Source: an uncultured Bacteroidales bacterium
GTDB lineage: Bacteria; Bacteroidota; Bacteroidia; Bacteroidales; UBA932
Length of the DNA stretch: 32,583 bases
Assembly (NCBI GenBank): GCA_947305645.1
Contig: CAMZEC010000025.1
Coordinates: 1 to 32,583, forward strand
Direction: 5' to 3'
The notes beneath the pieces were generated by a model, which made no database searches, was not told where the DNA came from, and saw nothing but the letters and a program-made list of their open reading frames with translations. The stretch's first letter is position 1. Every line of letters starts with the position of its first letter. The position numbers and the translations under genes are program-made. This document shows positions 1-7,811 of the stretch, one piece after another.

Positions 1-4
1 GACT

Positions 5-1426
5 ATGCTTATTGGCAGAAAAGAAGAACTCAGGGAGCTTAATGATGCTTTCAAGTCGGAATACTCGGAATTCGTGGCGGTGTACGGACGTCGCCGTGTG
101 GGAAAGACTTTCCTTGTGCGGGAGGCGTTCAATTATGAATTCACTTTCCAGCATACAGGCGTGGCGAGGGAGAAGATCGCCGGTCAGCTTGCCGCTTTCC
201 GCACTTCGCTGATTGACTGCGGCTACAAGGATTGCCCGGATCTTGCCAGTTGGCTTGATGCCTTCAATGCCCTGAAGGTGGTCATAAAGGCCACCAGGAA
301 GAAAAAGAAGGTGGTTTTCATTGACGAGATATCTTGGATGGATACGCCCAAGTCCAATTTCGTTTCCGCCCTGGAGCATTTCTGGAACAGCTGGTGTAGC
401 GCCCGCAAGGACGTTCTGCTGATTATATGTGCTTCCGCAACATCTTGGATCATCAATAAGGTCCTCAAGGACCGGGGAGGACTCCACAACCGTGTGAGCA
501 CGCAGATCTATCTGATGCCTTTCACGCTGAAAGAGTGCGAGGAGTACCTGCAGAGCCGGAATATCCGTATCAACCGATATCAGCTTCTCACGCTCTATAT
601 GGTGATGGGAGGACCGGCTTATTATTGGAGCCTGTTGCAGCGTGGAAAGTCTGCCGCTCAGAACATCGACAATCTCTTCTTTGCAGAGAACGGGAAACTG
701 CGTGGTGAGTACAATGCTCTTTATGAATCATTGTTCAAGAATCCGGACCGCTATATAAAGATAGTGGAAGCTTTGGGAGACAAGGCCAAAGGACTCACGC
801 GTCAGCAACTTATTGATGACTACGGCTTGGAAAACAACGGTGTCCTCACCACCTGTCTTGAAGAACTGGAGCAGTGTGGGTTTATCCGTAAGTATGCCGC
901 CATTGGCAAGGAGAAAAAGGATGCTCTTTTCCAACTTATCGACAACTACACACTTTTCTATTACAAGTTCATCAAAGAGTCCGGCGGAGATCCGGCTTTC
1001 TGGAGTCATTCCCTCAATTCAGGCGTGCAGCGAGCCTGGTCCGGCCTTGCCTTTGAGCGGGTTTGTCTGCAGCACGTGGGGCAGATCAAAGCAGCGTTGG
1101 GCATTGCCGGCGTGATGACCCAACAATGCGCCTGGCGTTCCGACCAGAAGAATCTGGGACCGGGAGAGAGAGGGGCACAGATTGATCTTCTAATCGACCG
1201 CAGAGACGATACCATCAACATCTGCGAGATGAAGTGGGCATCTGAAGCGTACGTCATCGACAAGGATTATGATGAGAAACTCCGGAACAAGGTTGGGGCC
1301 TTCATCCGTGAGACCGGCACCAGGAAGTCCATCCTCATTTCAATGGTCACCACCTACGGCGTGAAGGAGAATATGTACTCCGATGCTGTACAGTCCCAAG
1401 TGTTGATGGACGATCTCTTTGCATAG
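5..1426 (+). CDS. P-loop ATPase with C-terminal DUF234 nuclease-like domain
   Basis: 473-residue ATP-binding protein of the archaeal-type ATPase/DUF234 group. The N-terminal MLIGRKEEL box is the usual start of this family, so the ATG five bases into the window is probably genuine although upstream sequence is missing. Walker A is GRRRVGKT (residues 28-35), Walker B is VVFIDEIS (about 103-110), and a sensor-like ICASATSW follows. A helical/winged-helix stretch occupies roughly 250-320. The C-terminal part holds a PD-(D/E)XK-like pattern, QIDLLI followed by ICEMKW (about 395-415), typical of DUF234. The family has no settled function; members are often solitary and found in accessory DNA. It stands alone here, followed by a long non-coding gap. 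Family call is firm, role unknown. Confidence 0.88.
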   Translation: MLIGRKEELRELNDAFKSEYSEFVAVYGRRRVGKTFLVREAFNYEFTFQHTGVAREKIAGQLAAFRTSLIDCGYKDCPDLASWLDAFNALKVVIKATRKKKKVVFIDEISWMDTPKSNFVSALEHFWNSWCSARKDVLLIICASATSWIINKVLKDRGGLHNRVSTQIYLMPFTLKECEEYLQSRNIRINRYQLLTLYMVMGGPAYYWSLLQRGKSAAQNIDNLFFAENGKLRGEYNALYESLFKNPDRYIKIVEALGDKAKGLTRQQLIDDYGLENNGVLTTCLEELEQCGFIRKYAAIGKEKKDALFQLIDNYTLFYYKFIKESGGDPAFWSHSLNSGVQRAWSGLAFERVCLQHVGQIKAALGIAGVMTQQCAWRSDQKNLGPGERGAQIDLLIDRRDDTINICEMKWASEAYVIDKDYDEKLRNKVGAFIRETGTRKSILISMVTTYGVKENMYSDAVQSQVLMDDLFA

Positions 1427-1693
1427 AAATCATTTTTCGCTAAAAGTCTCTCGAAAAGCAGGATTTAGCAAAGGATTGAAACAGTGCTACTGGTATTAGG
1501 ATCAAGGCTACGAGTTATGCCATGTTTTATTTCTACTTATTATAAGACAAGGAAGTGTGAAATAACTCATGCCATATTTGGGGCCAGACCATACAGACAT
1601 AGCCCAGCCCCTTGACAATCAATCGGCGATCTTCCCTCCGCAACCAATTTAACGAGGAGGAATACTAGTCGTTTGGCTTCTTATGTATTGCAG

Positions 1694-1718
1694 GCCCGCC
1701 TTTCCGGCGGGCTTTTTT
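1694..1718 (+). terminator. Rho-independent terminator
   Basis: A perfect 7-bp stem GCCCGCC / GGCGGGC closes a 5-nt loop (TTTCC) and is followed directly by six T residues. It is in the orientation to stop transcription on the + strand, but lies about 270 bp past the DUF234 ATPase stop, so it may terminate an unrecognised transcript as well as readthrough from that gene. Confidence 0.85.
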
Positions 1719-1770
1719 GAGTCTCTCGCAAAGTCTCGCGGTGCTTCGACAGTGATTTTGGCTTCTTTTT

Positions 1771-1878
1771 GGGCAAGGTCCAATTTTACGTGGGGGACCT
1801 TGCCCACCAATGTGCCTCTGACTGGCCTGTGGCTATGATTGACGGGCAAGGTCTACTGATTAAAACGTGATCTTGCCC
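1771..1878. repeat. Paired-hairpin repeat, copy A
   Basis: Two hairpins, each 35 bp long, separated by 38 bp. Hairpin 1 (1771-1805) has an 11-bp stem GGGCAAGGTCC / GGACCTTGCCC. Hairpin 2 (1844-1878) has GGGCAAGGTC / GATCTTGCCC with one G-T position. The same pair, with the same sizes and spacing, recurs at 8746-8853. All left arms are near-identical, so arm 2 could also pair with arm 3, giving alternative folds. A short T run follows hairpin 2. The function is not known; a REP/BIME-like element or RNA regulatory leader are both possible. Confidence 0.8.
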
Positions 1879-1972
1879 GCTTTTTAGGCGCACCGTACGT
1901 CCGACTGGAGCGACGGGTGGTTGATGATGTCGCGGATAATGTGTAAATTGTGTTCGATATAACGGATTATGT

Positions 1973-2182
1973 ATGGATAGGCTGAAACTTTGTAGATTTC
2001 TATTAATCCTTGCGATAGTATTGGCGGTCGTATTTGCTACGTTGCTGTTCCTTCCTTCTACAGGGGACAATAAATGGCTCCGTCTTGGTTTGCTGGCGGG
2101 GTGGGTATCACAGCTCCTGCAAGCCTTTGCTATGTATTCCGAGATCCGGAGAATCAAGAAAGGGCAAGAAAAGAATCAATAA
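1973..2182 (+). CDS. Small two-helix membrane protein
   Basis: 69-residue hypothetical protein. Residues 7-28 (FLLILAIVLAVVFATLLFLP) form one clear transmembrane helix and residues 37-55 a second weaker one; the C-terminal tail is strongly charged (RRIKKGQEK). I do not recognise a family. It sits between the paired-hairpin repeat and the methyltransferase gene, and is absent from the shrunken duplicate of this block at 8.7-9.7 kb, so it was either lost there or inserted here. No promoter box or ribosome-binding site is evident. The hydrophobic pattern makes it likely to be translated, but short length keeps confidence moderate. Confidence 0.5.
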   Translation: MDRLKLCRFLLILAIVLAVVFATLLFLPSTGDNKWLRLGLLAGWVSQLLQAFAMYSEIRRIKKGQEKNQ

Positions 2183-2302
2183 AGGGTAGAGAATGGCAAG
2201 GCCTGGACACGCGTACATACTGAATTCGACCGCAAAGGCAATCTGGTAGACCGCATCCACGCAGAGATTATCGGCTGCGAATACGGAGAATATGATAAAT
2301 AG
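2183..2302 (+). pseudogene. Coding-like C-terminal remnant without a start
   Basis: Immediately after the preceding stop codon, the same frame stays open for 39 codons to TAG and reads like real protein (NGKAWTRVHTEFDRKGN, then a run ending CEYGEYDK). There is no ATG/GTG/TTG start in the frame. It looks like the 3' end of a decayed gene, or less likely a readthrough extension. The source family is not recognised. Confidence 0.35.
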
Positions 2303-2306
2303 CTGT

Positions 2307-2314
2307 TATATTTG
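2307..2314 (+). promoter_or_regulatory. Bacteroidetes-type -7 box
   Basis: TATATTTG matches TAnnTTTG exactly, 20 nt before the methyltransferase ATG. No clear -33 TTTG is present. Confidence 0.45.
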
Positions 2315-2334
2315 TATTATAACTGGCTTATCTG

Positions 2335-2808
2335 ATGAAGCAAATACTTGGATACTTACTTGGTTTTGCCATCTTCATAGCAGGAATTCCTGCTATGATG
2401 TGGTGGGTGGCTGGAATGCCATCACTCGGGGAGATTCCCGTTCTCCGTTTGTGCCTTGCCATTATTATAGCAACAGCGGGCCTTGCTCTCAGCGTCTGGA
2501 GCATAGTGTACATGAAGCTGGTAGGGAAGGGCAATCCATTTGATGCCATGGGGCATGAGGTGGCTCCACGGACCAGGCTCCTGATGACGGAGGGCCCGTA
2601 CAAAAGGAGCAGGAATCCTATGTTGACCGGAACGTATCTTTATTATATCGGTGTGCTGATTGCAGTCTGGAGCGTGTGGGCACTGCTTGTTTTTGCTGCT
2701 ATTGCAACAGTTATGATGTTGCAGGTCCGCTCGGAAGAGAAGCGACTCGAGGCCGATTTCGGGCAGGAGTATCTGGACTATAAAAAGAGAGTAAGGCGCT
2801 TTTTATGA
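2335..2808 (+). CDS. Isoprenylcysteine/phospholipid methyltransferase-like membrane protein
   Basis: 157-residue integral membrane protein of the ICMT/PEMT superfamily. Two N-terminal helices (about 4-24 and 36-60) precede the signature GPYKRSRNPMLTGTYLYYIG (about 89-108), a further helix pair, and the terminal EEKRL(x)nFG.EYLDYKKRVRRF motif that binds S-adenosylmethionine in this family. The likely reaction is SAM-dependent methylation of a small membrane-associated or lipid substrate; the substrate cannot be read from sequence. The ATG follows a -7 box by 20 nt. The next gene, a YbjQ protein, starts 58 bp downstream and may be co-transcribed. A chimeric remnant carrying the first codons of a paralogue lies at 8946-9047, showing that this gene pair was once duplicated. 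Confidence 0.85.
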   Translation: MKQILGYLLGFAIFIAGIPAMMWWVAGMPSLGEIPVLRLCLAIIIATAGLALSVWSIVYMKLVGKGNPFDAMGHEVAPRTRLLMTEGPYKRSRNPMLTGTYLYYIGVLIAVWSVWALLVFAAIATVMMLQVRSEEKRLEADFGQEYLDYKKRVRRFL

Positions 2809-2866
2809 AAACAGTTTTAATGATTCAGGAAGATGCGATAGGGTATAAAAAATAAAATATAAAGCT

Positions 2867-3187
2867 ATGATTCTTACAACAACCCCGTCCGTTGATGGAC
2901 GAACAATCAGAGAGTACAAAGGCGTAGTTTTCGGCGAGGTGATTTCCGGCGTCAATTTCCTAAGAGACTTTGCAGCCAGCATACGCAATATCGTCGGAGG
3001 ACGCAGTATGTCTTACGAAGAAGAACTTATCACCGCCCGTGAACAAGCGATGCAGGAGATGTCAAATCGTGCTGCACAGTTGGGCGCCGATGCCGTTGTC
3101 GGCATAGATATCGACTATGAAGTCCTCGGAGAGAACAACGGTATGCTTATGGTGACTGCCTCCGGTACCGCAGTCAAACTTGCATGA
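2867..3187 (+). CDS. YbjQ/UPF0145 family protein
   Basis: 106-residue complete member of the UPF0145 (YbjQ, PF01906) family: N-terminal [21 protein letters not shown], central [18 protein letters not shown] helix, and the family core [13 protein letters not shown] followed by a terminal beta-strand pair ending SGTAVKLA. Members form homopentamers and were once annotated as heavy-metal binding; their role is unresolved. The gene lies 58 bp after the methyltransferase on the same strand. Its last 20 codons have a near-identical relative fused in frame to methyltransferase codons at 8946-9047. Confidence 0.9.
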   Translation: MILTTTPSVDGRTIREYKGVVFGEVISGVNFLRDFAASIRNIVGGRSMSYEEELITAREQAMQEMSNRAAQLGADAVVGIDIDYEVLGENNGMLMVTASGTAVKLA

Positions 3188-3245
3188 ATTTGAGTTTCTT
3201 CCAGAACGCCGCTTCCTGGTAATTGCTGAGCCGTTATTGAAGAGT

Positions 3246-3701
3246 TTAGCTATAAGCTTTGTATTCGCTTAGTTTTTCGATAATTCCATCAAGCTTTTGG
3301 AGCAGATCCGGGGCCGTCTCAGGTGTGACGCTCTCGCAAACAACAGCGTTGCCTACCGTGAAGGGAACATCGGCGAGTTTTTTCTGAAGCGCCTTGCCTT
3401 CCTTTGTCAGAGAAACAATCATCTGCCGGCCGTCCTTCTTCCCTTTGGCGCGCGTGATGATGCCTTCTTTTTCCATCCGTTGGAGCAGGGGAGTGACCGT
3501 GTTGGTCTCCAGGAAAAGGCGCCTGGCGATATCGTTCACCGGCTGTGCGTCCTTCTCCCACAGGACCAACAGCACCAGATACTGCGGATACGTCAGTCCA
3601 TACTTGGAAAGCAGCGGGTGATAGGCCTGCGTGAGAAGGCGCGAAGCGGTGTACAGCCTGAAGCAAAGCTGGTTGTCAAGTTTGAACTCTTCCTTGATCA
3701 T
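3246..3701 (-). CDS. MarR-family regulator, OhrR-like peroxide sensor
   Basis: 151-residue winged-helix repressor. The N-terminal LDNQLCFRLYTASR places Cys13 where OhrR proteins carry the peroxide-reactive cysteine; the winged helix (about 44-98) includes VNDIARRLFLETNTVTPLLQRMEKEGII and the wing KGKKDGRQMIVSLT. In OhrR relatives oxidation of this cysteine releases DNA. The ATG overlaps the stop of the upstream glutathione peroxidase gene by one base (TAATG), implying translational coupling and shared control. Two inverted repeats at the shared promoter (4260-4311) are the expected operators. I infer that it represses the peroxidase operon until organic peroxide appears. A second, deleted copy of this gene is recognisable at 9583-9685. 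Confidence 0.9.
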   Translation of the reverse strand: MIKEEFKLDNQLCFRLYTASRLLTQAYHPLLSKYGLTYPQYLVLLVLWEKDAQPVNDIARRLFLETNTVTPLLQRMEKEGIITRAKGKKDGRQMIVSLTKEGKALQKKLADVPFTVGNAVVCESVTPETAPDLLQKLDGIIEKLSEYKAYS

Positions 3702-4243
3702 TACAGCATCGCTTTGATGTCGCTCTCAATGGCCTCGGGCGTAGTTGTGGGCTCGAAACGCTTGATAACGGAGCTGTCGCGGTTGATGAGGAACTTGGTG
3801 AAGTTCCATTTGATGTCGCTGTCCTTCTCTACGCTCTTGCTGATGGCCTTGAAGAGAAACGCAGTGGCCTTGGCCTTGAGACCCTTATTCTCTTCAGCCT
3901 GAGCGTTTTCTTTGAGGTACACGAAGACAGGATGTGCGTTGGCGCCGTTAACTTCGATTTTGCCCATCAGAGGGAAAGTGACGCCGTGGTTGAGACGGCA
4001 GAACTCTGCAATCTCTGCATCGCTGCCCGGCTCCTGGTGGGCGAACTGGTCGCAAGGGAAGCCGATGATGACCAGCCCCTGGTCCTTATACTTTTGATAA
4101 AGCGCCTCCAGCCCGTCGTATTGAGGGGTAAAACCGCACTTGGAGGCGGTGTTGACTATCATAAGGACTTTGCCTTCGTACTGAGCGAAGTCCACTTCTG
4201 CGCCCTTGTTGCTCTGGGCTTTGAAATCGTAAATCTTTGCCAT
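3701..4243 (-). CDS. Glutathione-peroxidase-family thiol peroxidase
   Basis: 180-residue non-selenium GPx family enzyme that reduces hydroperoxides, in bacteria generally with thioredoxin rather than glutathione. The catalytic residues are visible: Cys36 in NTASKCGFT, Gln66 in FPCDQF, Trp146 and Asn147 in KWNFTKF; the second cysteine Cys64 is the likely partner. Length is normal and no signal peptide is present, so it is cytoplasmic. It is the first gene of a two-gene operon with the OhrR-like regulator, whose start overlaps its stop. The promoter has TATATTTG at 4275-4282 flanked by two operator-like palindromes. Pairing with an OhrR-like repressor supports an organic-peroxide defence role. 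Confidence 0.93.
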   Translation of the reverse strand: MAKIYDFKAQSNKGAEVDFAQYEGKVLMIVNTASKCGFTPQYDGLEALYQKYKDQGLVIIGFPCDQFAHQEPGSDAEIAEFCRLNHGVTFPLMGKIEVNGANAHPVFVYLKENAQAEENKGLKAKATAFLFKAISKSVEKDSDIKWNFTKFLINRDSSVIKRFEPTTTPEAIESDIKAML

Positions 4244-4259
4244 ATCTTTTTATGTATTT

Positions 4260-4311
4260 ATATCGTTCGCGATGCAAATATACAACAATATTTTTATATC
4301 GCAAGCGATAT
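4260..4311 (-). promoter_or_regulatory. Peroxidase operon promoter with two MarR-type operators
   Basis: The -7 box TATATTTG reads on the minus strand at 4275-4282, 32 nt before the peroxidase ATG. Upstream lies a palindrome ATATCGC-AA-GCGATAT (4296-4311); downstream, over the expected start point, lies a related imperfect one, ATATCG-TTC-GCGAT (4260-4273). This arrangement is what an autoregulating MarR/OhrR repressor would use. The upstream palindrome recurs at 9737-9751 with one spacer base missing. Confidence 0.75.
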
Positions 4312-4324
4312 TTCAAAAAATAAC

Positions 4325-4936
4325 CTAAAACCCCAGTTGCGACAGGAAGTGGAGGAAGATGTCCGGTTTGCAGGCAAGAGGGAAGAGGAGGCCGTAGACT
4401 GCGCCCCAGAAGTGGGCCGTGTGACCGATGTTGTCCATGTTGCGCCTGGCCATGTACCAGCAGTACAGCAGGTATATAGGAGCGAAGATGTATCCGGGAA
4501 CCGGAATGGGAATCATGAAGATATATATGCCCATCTTCGGTTCGAAGAGGATTGAGGCGAAGAGGATTGCAGATACGGCGCCGGAGGCTCCGACGGCATT
4601 GTAGTAAATGTTGTCCCGGTTCTTCAGAAGGTCGCCGACTGTCGAAACGGCTATGGCGCTCACGTACAGTACGGCATACAGTATCAGCCCGGCCGATGTA
4701 CCGAATGCAGACGAGAAATACTGCTCAACCACCGGCCCGAAGAAGTACAGCGTAAGCATGTTGAAGATGAGGTGCCCCCATCCCGCATGCACCAGGCCGT
4801 AACTCAGCATACGGTACCATTGCCTGCGGTGCCAGACCTGATACGCGTTGAACACCAGAGCGTTGGCATTAATCCGTCCGTAGAAGCACAATAAGCTTAC
4901 GACTGCAGTGATGAGTATTATAATGAATGTTACCAT
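4325..4936 (-). CDS. Rhomboid-family intramembrane serine protease
   Basis: 203-residue six-helix membrane protease. The rhomboid signatures are all present: HAGWGHLIFNM (His-x3-His-x3-Asn loop, about 51-61), the nucleophile motif GASGA (about 117-121) and the general-base helix IGHTAHFWGAVYG (His about 172). These make it catalytically competent. Rhomboids cleave transmembrane substrates within the bilayer; the substrate here is unknown. It is 22 bp downstream of a small membrane-protein gene, and the D-aminoacylase lies 42 bp further upstream on the same strand, so the three may share a transcript. Confidence 0.93.
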   Translation of the reverse strand: MVTFIIILITAVVSLLCFYGRINANALVFNAYQVWHRRQWYRMLSYGLVHAGWGHLIFNMLTLYFFGPVVEQYFSSAFGTSAGLILYAVLYVSAIAVSTVGDLLKNRDNIYYNAVGASGAVSAILFASILFEPKMGIYIFMIPIPVPGYIFAPIYLLYCWYMARRNMDNIGHTAHFWGAVYGLLFPLACKPDIFLHFLSQLGF

Positions 4937-4958
4937 CTAGGACAAATGCTGGAGTAGC

Positions 4959-5381
4959 TTACTTGGAATGAACAGCTTTCCACCAGCGGATAATGAAGCG
5001 TATTCCGGCGGAAAGTAATCCGGGGCCAAGGCCGCAGTAGAACCAGGCGATGAAAGTGTCCGGGATCTGGGGGATATGCTTCAATGTGATTCCCAGCGTT
5101 ATCATGAAGGCTATTATGATGTAGCCTTTTACGCTGAAAGTCTTGAAGATTGAAGTCTTTGGCTCCGGCATGGCCTCAATTCGTTCTGTGTACTTGCGGA
5201 CTATACCGGTGAACATCACGTAGAAACCGGCAAAGACCACTACCGAAAGCAGAAAATACCACCAGTGAATGACCGGAAGGCTCTTATAAGCGCCGATGCC
5301 TGTCAGCGCAATCTTGATGCCTATGGCTGTCCACAGGAGACCGTTGACAAGAAGCAGGTGTCTGGTGGGTATCTTAAACAT
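4959..5381 (-). CDS. Four-helix membrane protein, unknown
   Basis: 140-residue hypothetical membrane protein. Four hydrophobic helices are visible (about 10-31, 40-62, 87-105 and 111-131) with a charged cytoplasmic loop ERIEAMPEPKTS between helices 2 and 3. No domain is recognised. It lies between the D-aminoacylase and rhomboid genes on the same strand with gaps of 42 and 22 bp, and no promoter box is seen immediately before it, suggesting operon expression. The gene is intact. Confidence 0.75.
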   Translation of the reverse strand: MFKIPTRHLLLVNGLLWTAIGIKIALTGIGAYKSLPVIHWWYFLLSVVVFAGFYVMFTGIVRKYTERIEAMPEPKTSIFKTFSVKGYIIIAFMITLGITLKHIPQIPDTFIAWFYCGLGPGLLSAGIRFIIRWWKAVHSK

Positions 5382-5423
5382 ATTTTACCGTATCAGCGAA
5401 TCTCCTTGCCGAAATGGTTTACA

Positions 5424-7025
5424 TCAGGCAGCCGGCATGGCGTGGCCGGAGGTCTTAAGTGCCTGCGTATCAAGCACCCCGTCTGCCAGTACCTGGCGGC
5501 CGTTAATGAACACCCTTCTGATGCCGAAGGCCTTCTCCTGGTCGGGAACTGCATCCTTCATCTCGGCTTCGTCGAATACGGTGAGGTCTGCGAAATAGCC
5601 AGGCTTGACGTAGCCTCTCTCCGGAATGCTGAATCGGTCAGCGACGCCGCCGGTCATCTTGCGTATGGTGCGGGGCATGGTGTCGCCCTCGCCTCGCAGC
5701 GAGCAGCGGATGAATTTGGGGAAGCAGTCGTAGATGGCGGGATTCTGTACTCCGAAGTCCTCGACCCAGGCGTCGGTCATATACAGCACGTTGTCGCGTT
5801 TGGACTGCCACTCGATAATTTCAGGCGTGCTATACGGGCCCATGTTAACGCGTCCGTTGAAGTTGGACATTTCGCAGAGGTCGAGGTATGCGTCTATGTC
5901 GCCCTTGCCCCATTCCTTCGCTATCTGGTGCACGGTCTTGCCCTCATACTGCTCAAGTCCTGGGCCGAGGTACGCTATCACGATGTCCTTCCATCCGAAG
6001 CCGAGCATCTTCATGGACACGGTGGCGAGGATGGAGAACTTCAGCTTAGTGAACGGCTTGCGGCGCTCCTCGGCGGACAGCTCCTGGAACCAGTTGGGCA
6101 GGAAGACGGTCATGACGGAGACGCCGAGCAGCTCGTTATAGATGTCGAAGCCGGCGTCCACGCCTTCTTTGCGCAGGTCGTCCAGGATACGGTGTAATTC
6201 TTCCTTGCATTTGAAGGTGCTGCGGCCGACGAATATGGCATGGGAGTACTCCAGCTTGAGGTGGGTGCCTTTGGACATCTCCACCAGTTCATCCAGCGCC
6301 CGCAGGATGTGCGCACGGCCGAAGATAGGATAGTCGAGGGAGACGGCCGATTCGGCACGGGGATGGACGGTGAGCGGCCGGTCGTATTTCTCCGCCAGCA
6401 GTGCCACGTCGCGGGTCTCCGGCACGCCGGCAAAGCGGCCGGGCTCGTACATCATGCCCAGCGAGAGGCCGCAGGCACCGTCTTTGAGCCCCTGTTCCAT
6501 GATTCCCAGCATGCGTTCTTTTTCCTCCGTTGTCAATTCCCGGTTCTCGTATCCGGCTACGCTCGTACGGGCAGAGCAGTGACCAACCAGAACGGCGATA
6601 TTGCAGGGATTCTTCCGGTCTATGGCCTCGAAGAAAGACTTGACCGTAGGATAAACTCCCGTCTTGTCGTCCCCGCGGTAGCCGAAAAGCCCGCCGCCTA
6701 TCTTGTCGAGGTTGGGGGTGTCCGGTTCGAAGCCGACGGCAGACAGGCCGCAGTTTCCTGTTACAAAGGACGTTATGCCCTGCCTGATAAACGGCTCCAT
6801 ATATTTGAGCGGCTCTTTTTTGATACAGAACCAGTCGTTATGTGAATGCGCGTCAAAAAAGCCGGAAGATACACTCAGGCCTCCCAAATCAATGACCTCG
6901 TCCGCCTTTTCGTCCAGATTCGCTCCAACTTCCGTTATCTTCTCGTTTTCAATCAGGATATCGCCTAAAAAAACATCTTTTCCGCTGCCGTCGTAAATTT
7001 TGCCGTTTTTCAGAAGGGTTCGCAC
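5424..7025 (-). CDS. N-acyl-D-amino-acid deacylase (D-aminoacylase family)
   Basis: 533-residue amidohydrolase-superfamily enzyme. The N-terminal beta-sandwich (LLKNGKIYDGSGKDVFLGDI) leads into the metal motif FDAHSHND (His60, His62, Asp64), followed by GITSFVTGNCGLSAVGF, HPRAES (about 221) and EYSHAIF, and the second sandwich half at the C-terminus (GYVKPGYFADLTVFD). D-aminoacylases hydrolyse N-acyl-D-amino acids to D-amino acid plus carboxylate, plausibly in use of peptidoglycan-derived material. No signal peptide: cytoplasmic. The start is a GTG; no in-frame ATG exists between it and the promoter box at 7057-7064. Some relatives act on D-glutamate or D-aspartate derivatives; specificity is not readable. 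Confidence 0.9.
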   Translation of the reverse strand: MRTLLKNGKIYDGSGKDVFLGDILIENEKITEVGANLDEKADEVIDLGGLSVSSGFFDAHSHNDWFCIKKEPLKYMEPFIRQGITSFVTGNCGLSAVGFEPDTPNLDKIGGGLFGYRGDDKTGVYPTVKSFFEAIDRKNPCNIAVLVGHCSARTSVAGYENRELTTEEKERMLGIMEQGLKDGACGLSLGMMYEPGRFAGVPETRDVALLAEKYDRPLTVHPRAESAVSLDYPIFGRAHILRALDELVEMSKGTHLKLEYSHAIFVGRSTFKCKEELHRILDDLRKEGVDAGFDIYNELLGVSVMTVFLPNWFQELSAEERRKPFTKLKFSILATVSMKMLGFGWKDIVIAYLGPGLEQYEGKTVHQIAKEWGKGDIDAYLDLCEMSNFNGRVNMGPYSTPEIIEWQSKRDNVLYMTDAWVEDFGVQNPAIYDCFPKFIRCSLRGEGDTMPRTIRKMTGGVADRFSIPERGYVKPGYFADLTVFDEAEMKDAVPDQEKAFGIRRVFINGRQVLADGVLDTQALKTSGHAMPAA

Positions 7026-7056
7026 AATGATAATAATCAGTTAATATTCAATTTTA

Positions 7057-7064
7057 CAAATATA
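7057..7064 (-). promoter_or_regulatory. -7 box of the D-aminoacylase gene
   Basis: TATATTTG on the minus strand, 31 nt before the GTG start. It sits back-to-back with a + strand box five bases away, so the 80-bp gap is a divergent promoter. Confidence 0.55.
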
Positions 7065-7068
7065 AGTG

Positions 7069-7076
7069 TATTTTTG
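7069..7076 (+). promoter_or_regulatory. -7 box of the GNAT gene at 7106
   Basis: TATTTTTG matches TAnnTTTG, 29 nt before the ATG; no good -33 element is seen. Confidence 0.5.
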
Positions 7077-7105
7077 CTGAAAAGAACCAGAGACTGATTA
7101 GTTAT

Positions 7106-7735
7106 ATGGCAATTGAATTCGGACCTTTGAAGCGCAGCGAGATCCGGCAGGCGGCGGAACTTGCGACCCGTGCATTTGATGATTATGAGTATTTCACCAA
7201 CTGGTTCCCGGATAAAGATGAAAGGAACAGGGTGCAGTATGCCATTATTTATCACGAGTACAAAGCAAACTTCAGCAGGGTGCATCATCTGGCTGCAAGG
7301 CTAGACGGTATGATTGTCGCCACGGCTCAGCTGAATGCGCCGGACTATAAACGTGCGCCTGACCTGTTGTACGTGCTTCATGGCTGGCTGAGTATCTATA
7401 AGGCCGGCGACAAGAAGCGGATTGACGACTGGTTGGCGATGGATGCTGCTGCAAGTGCGCCATGCCATGAGTACCAGAAGACCGGCCCGGATATCTGGTA
7501 CGCCAGTTCGTTGACAGTTGATCCGTCTGCCCAGGGCTCTGGCATCGGCTCTAAATTCATCGAATTCTGGGAAAAGTATATCCGCGAACGCGGCGGCAAG
7601 CAGCTGGTCTTTTTCACCAATTCACAAAAAAATCTGGATTACTACATCAAACGAGGTCTCGAGGTCTTTGATGAGCGCGAATTCGAATACAACGGCAAGA
7701 AGATGGGTAGCTGGAGTTTGAGGAAAATGCTGTAG
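7106..7735 (+). CDS. GNAT-family N-acetyltransferase
   Basis: 209-residue GNAT fold protein. Motif A, which binds the acetyl-CoA pyrophosphate, is SLTVDPSAQGSGIGSKFIEFWEKY (read in two parts, about 134-157: VDPSAQ then GSGIGSKFI); motif B includes FFTNSQKNLDYYIKRGLEVFDE. The N-terminal half (FGPLKRSEIRQAAELATRAF) is the usual GNAT opening. Acceptor substrate is unknown. The ATG follows the divergent promoter shared with the D-aminoacylase. The next gene, ElaA-like, is 76 bp downstream. Confidence 0.88.
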   Translation: MAIEFGPLKRSEIRQAAELATRAFDDYEYFTNWFPDKDERNRVQYAIIYHEYKANFSRVHHLAARLDGMIVATAQLNAPDYKRAPDLLYVLHGWLSIYKAGDKKRIDDWLAMDAAASAPCHEYQKTGPDIWYASSLTVDPSAQGSGIGSKFIEFWEKYIRERGGKQLVFFTNSQKNLDYYIKRGLEVFDEREFEYNGKKMGSWSLRKML

Positions 7736-7811
7736 GTGGGAATGGTGGCGGGTTGATACTCACTAGGCTTGCTTTTTGCATCCACTTTGGCTTTTATGAT
7801 TCATTGAGTGC

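Larger units (their letters stand above)
1427..1972. other. Long intergenic region with terminator and paired hairpins
   Basis: No convincing gene is seen. The stretch holds a strong terminator (1694-1718) and the paired-hairpin repeat (1771-1878), listed separately. The 1430-1690 part is AT-rich with a weak inverted pair GAGTTAT (about 1510) / ATAACTC (about 1562) and no plausible start-to-stop frame on either strand. Confidence 0.6.

Noticed and set aside
5265..6845. Long + strand frames opposite the D-aminoacylase
   Set aside because: Low-complexity His/Val/Gly-rich translations antisense to a clearly conserved enzyme.
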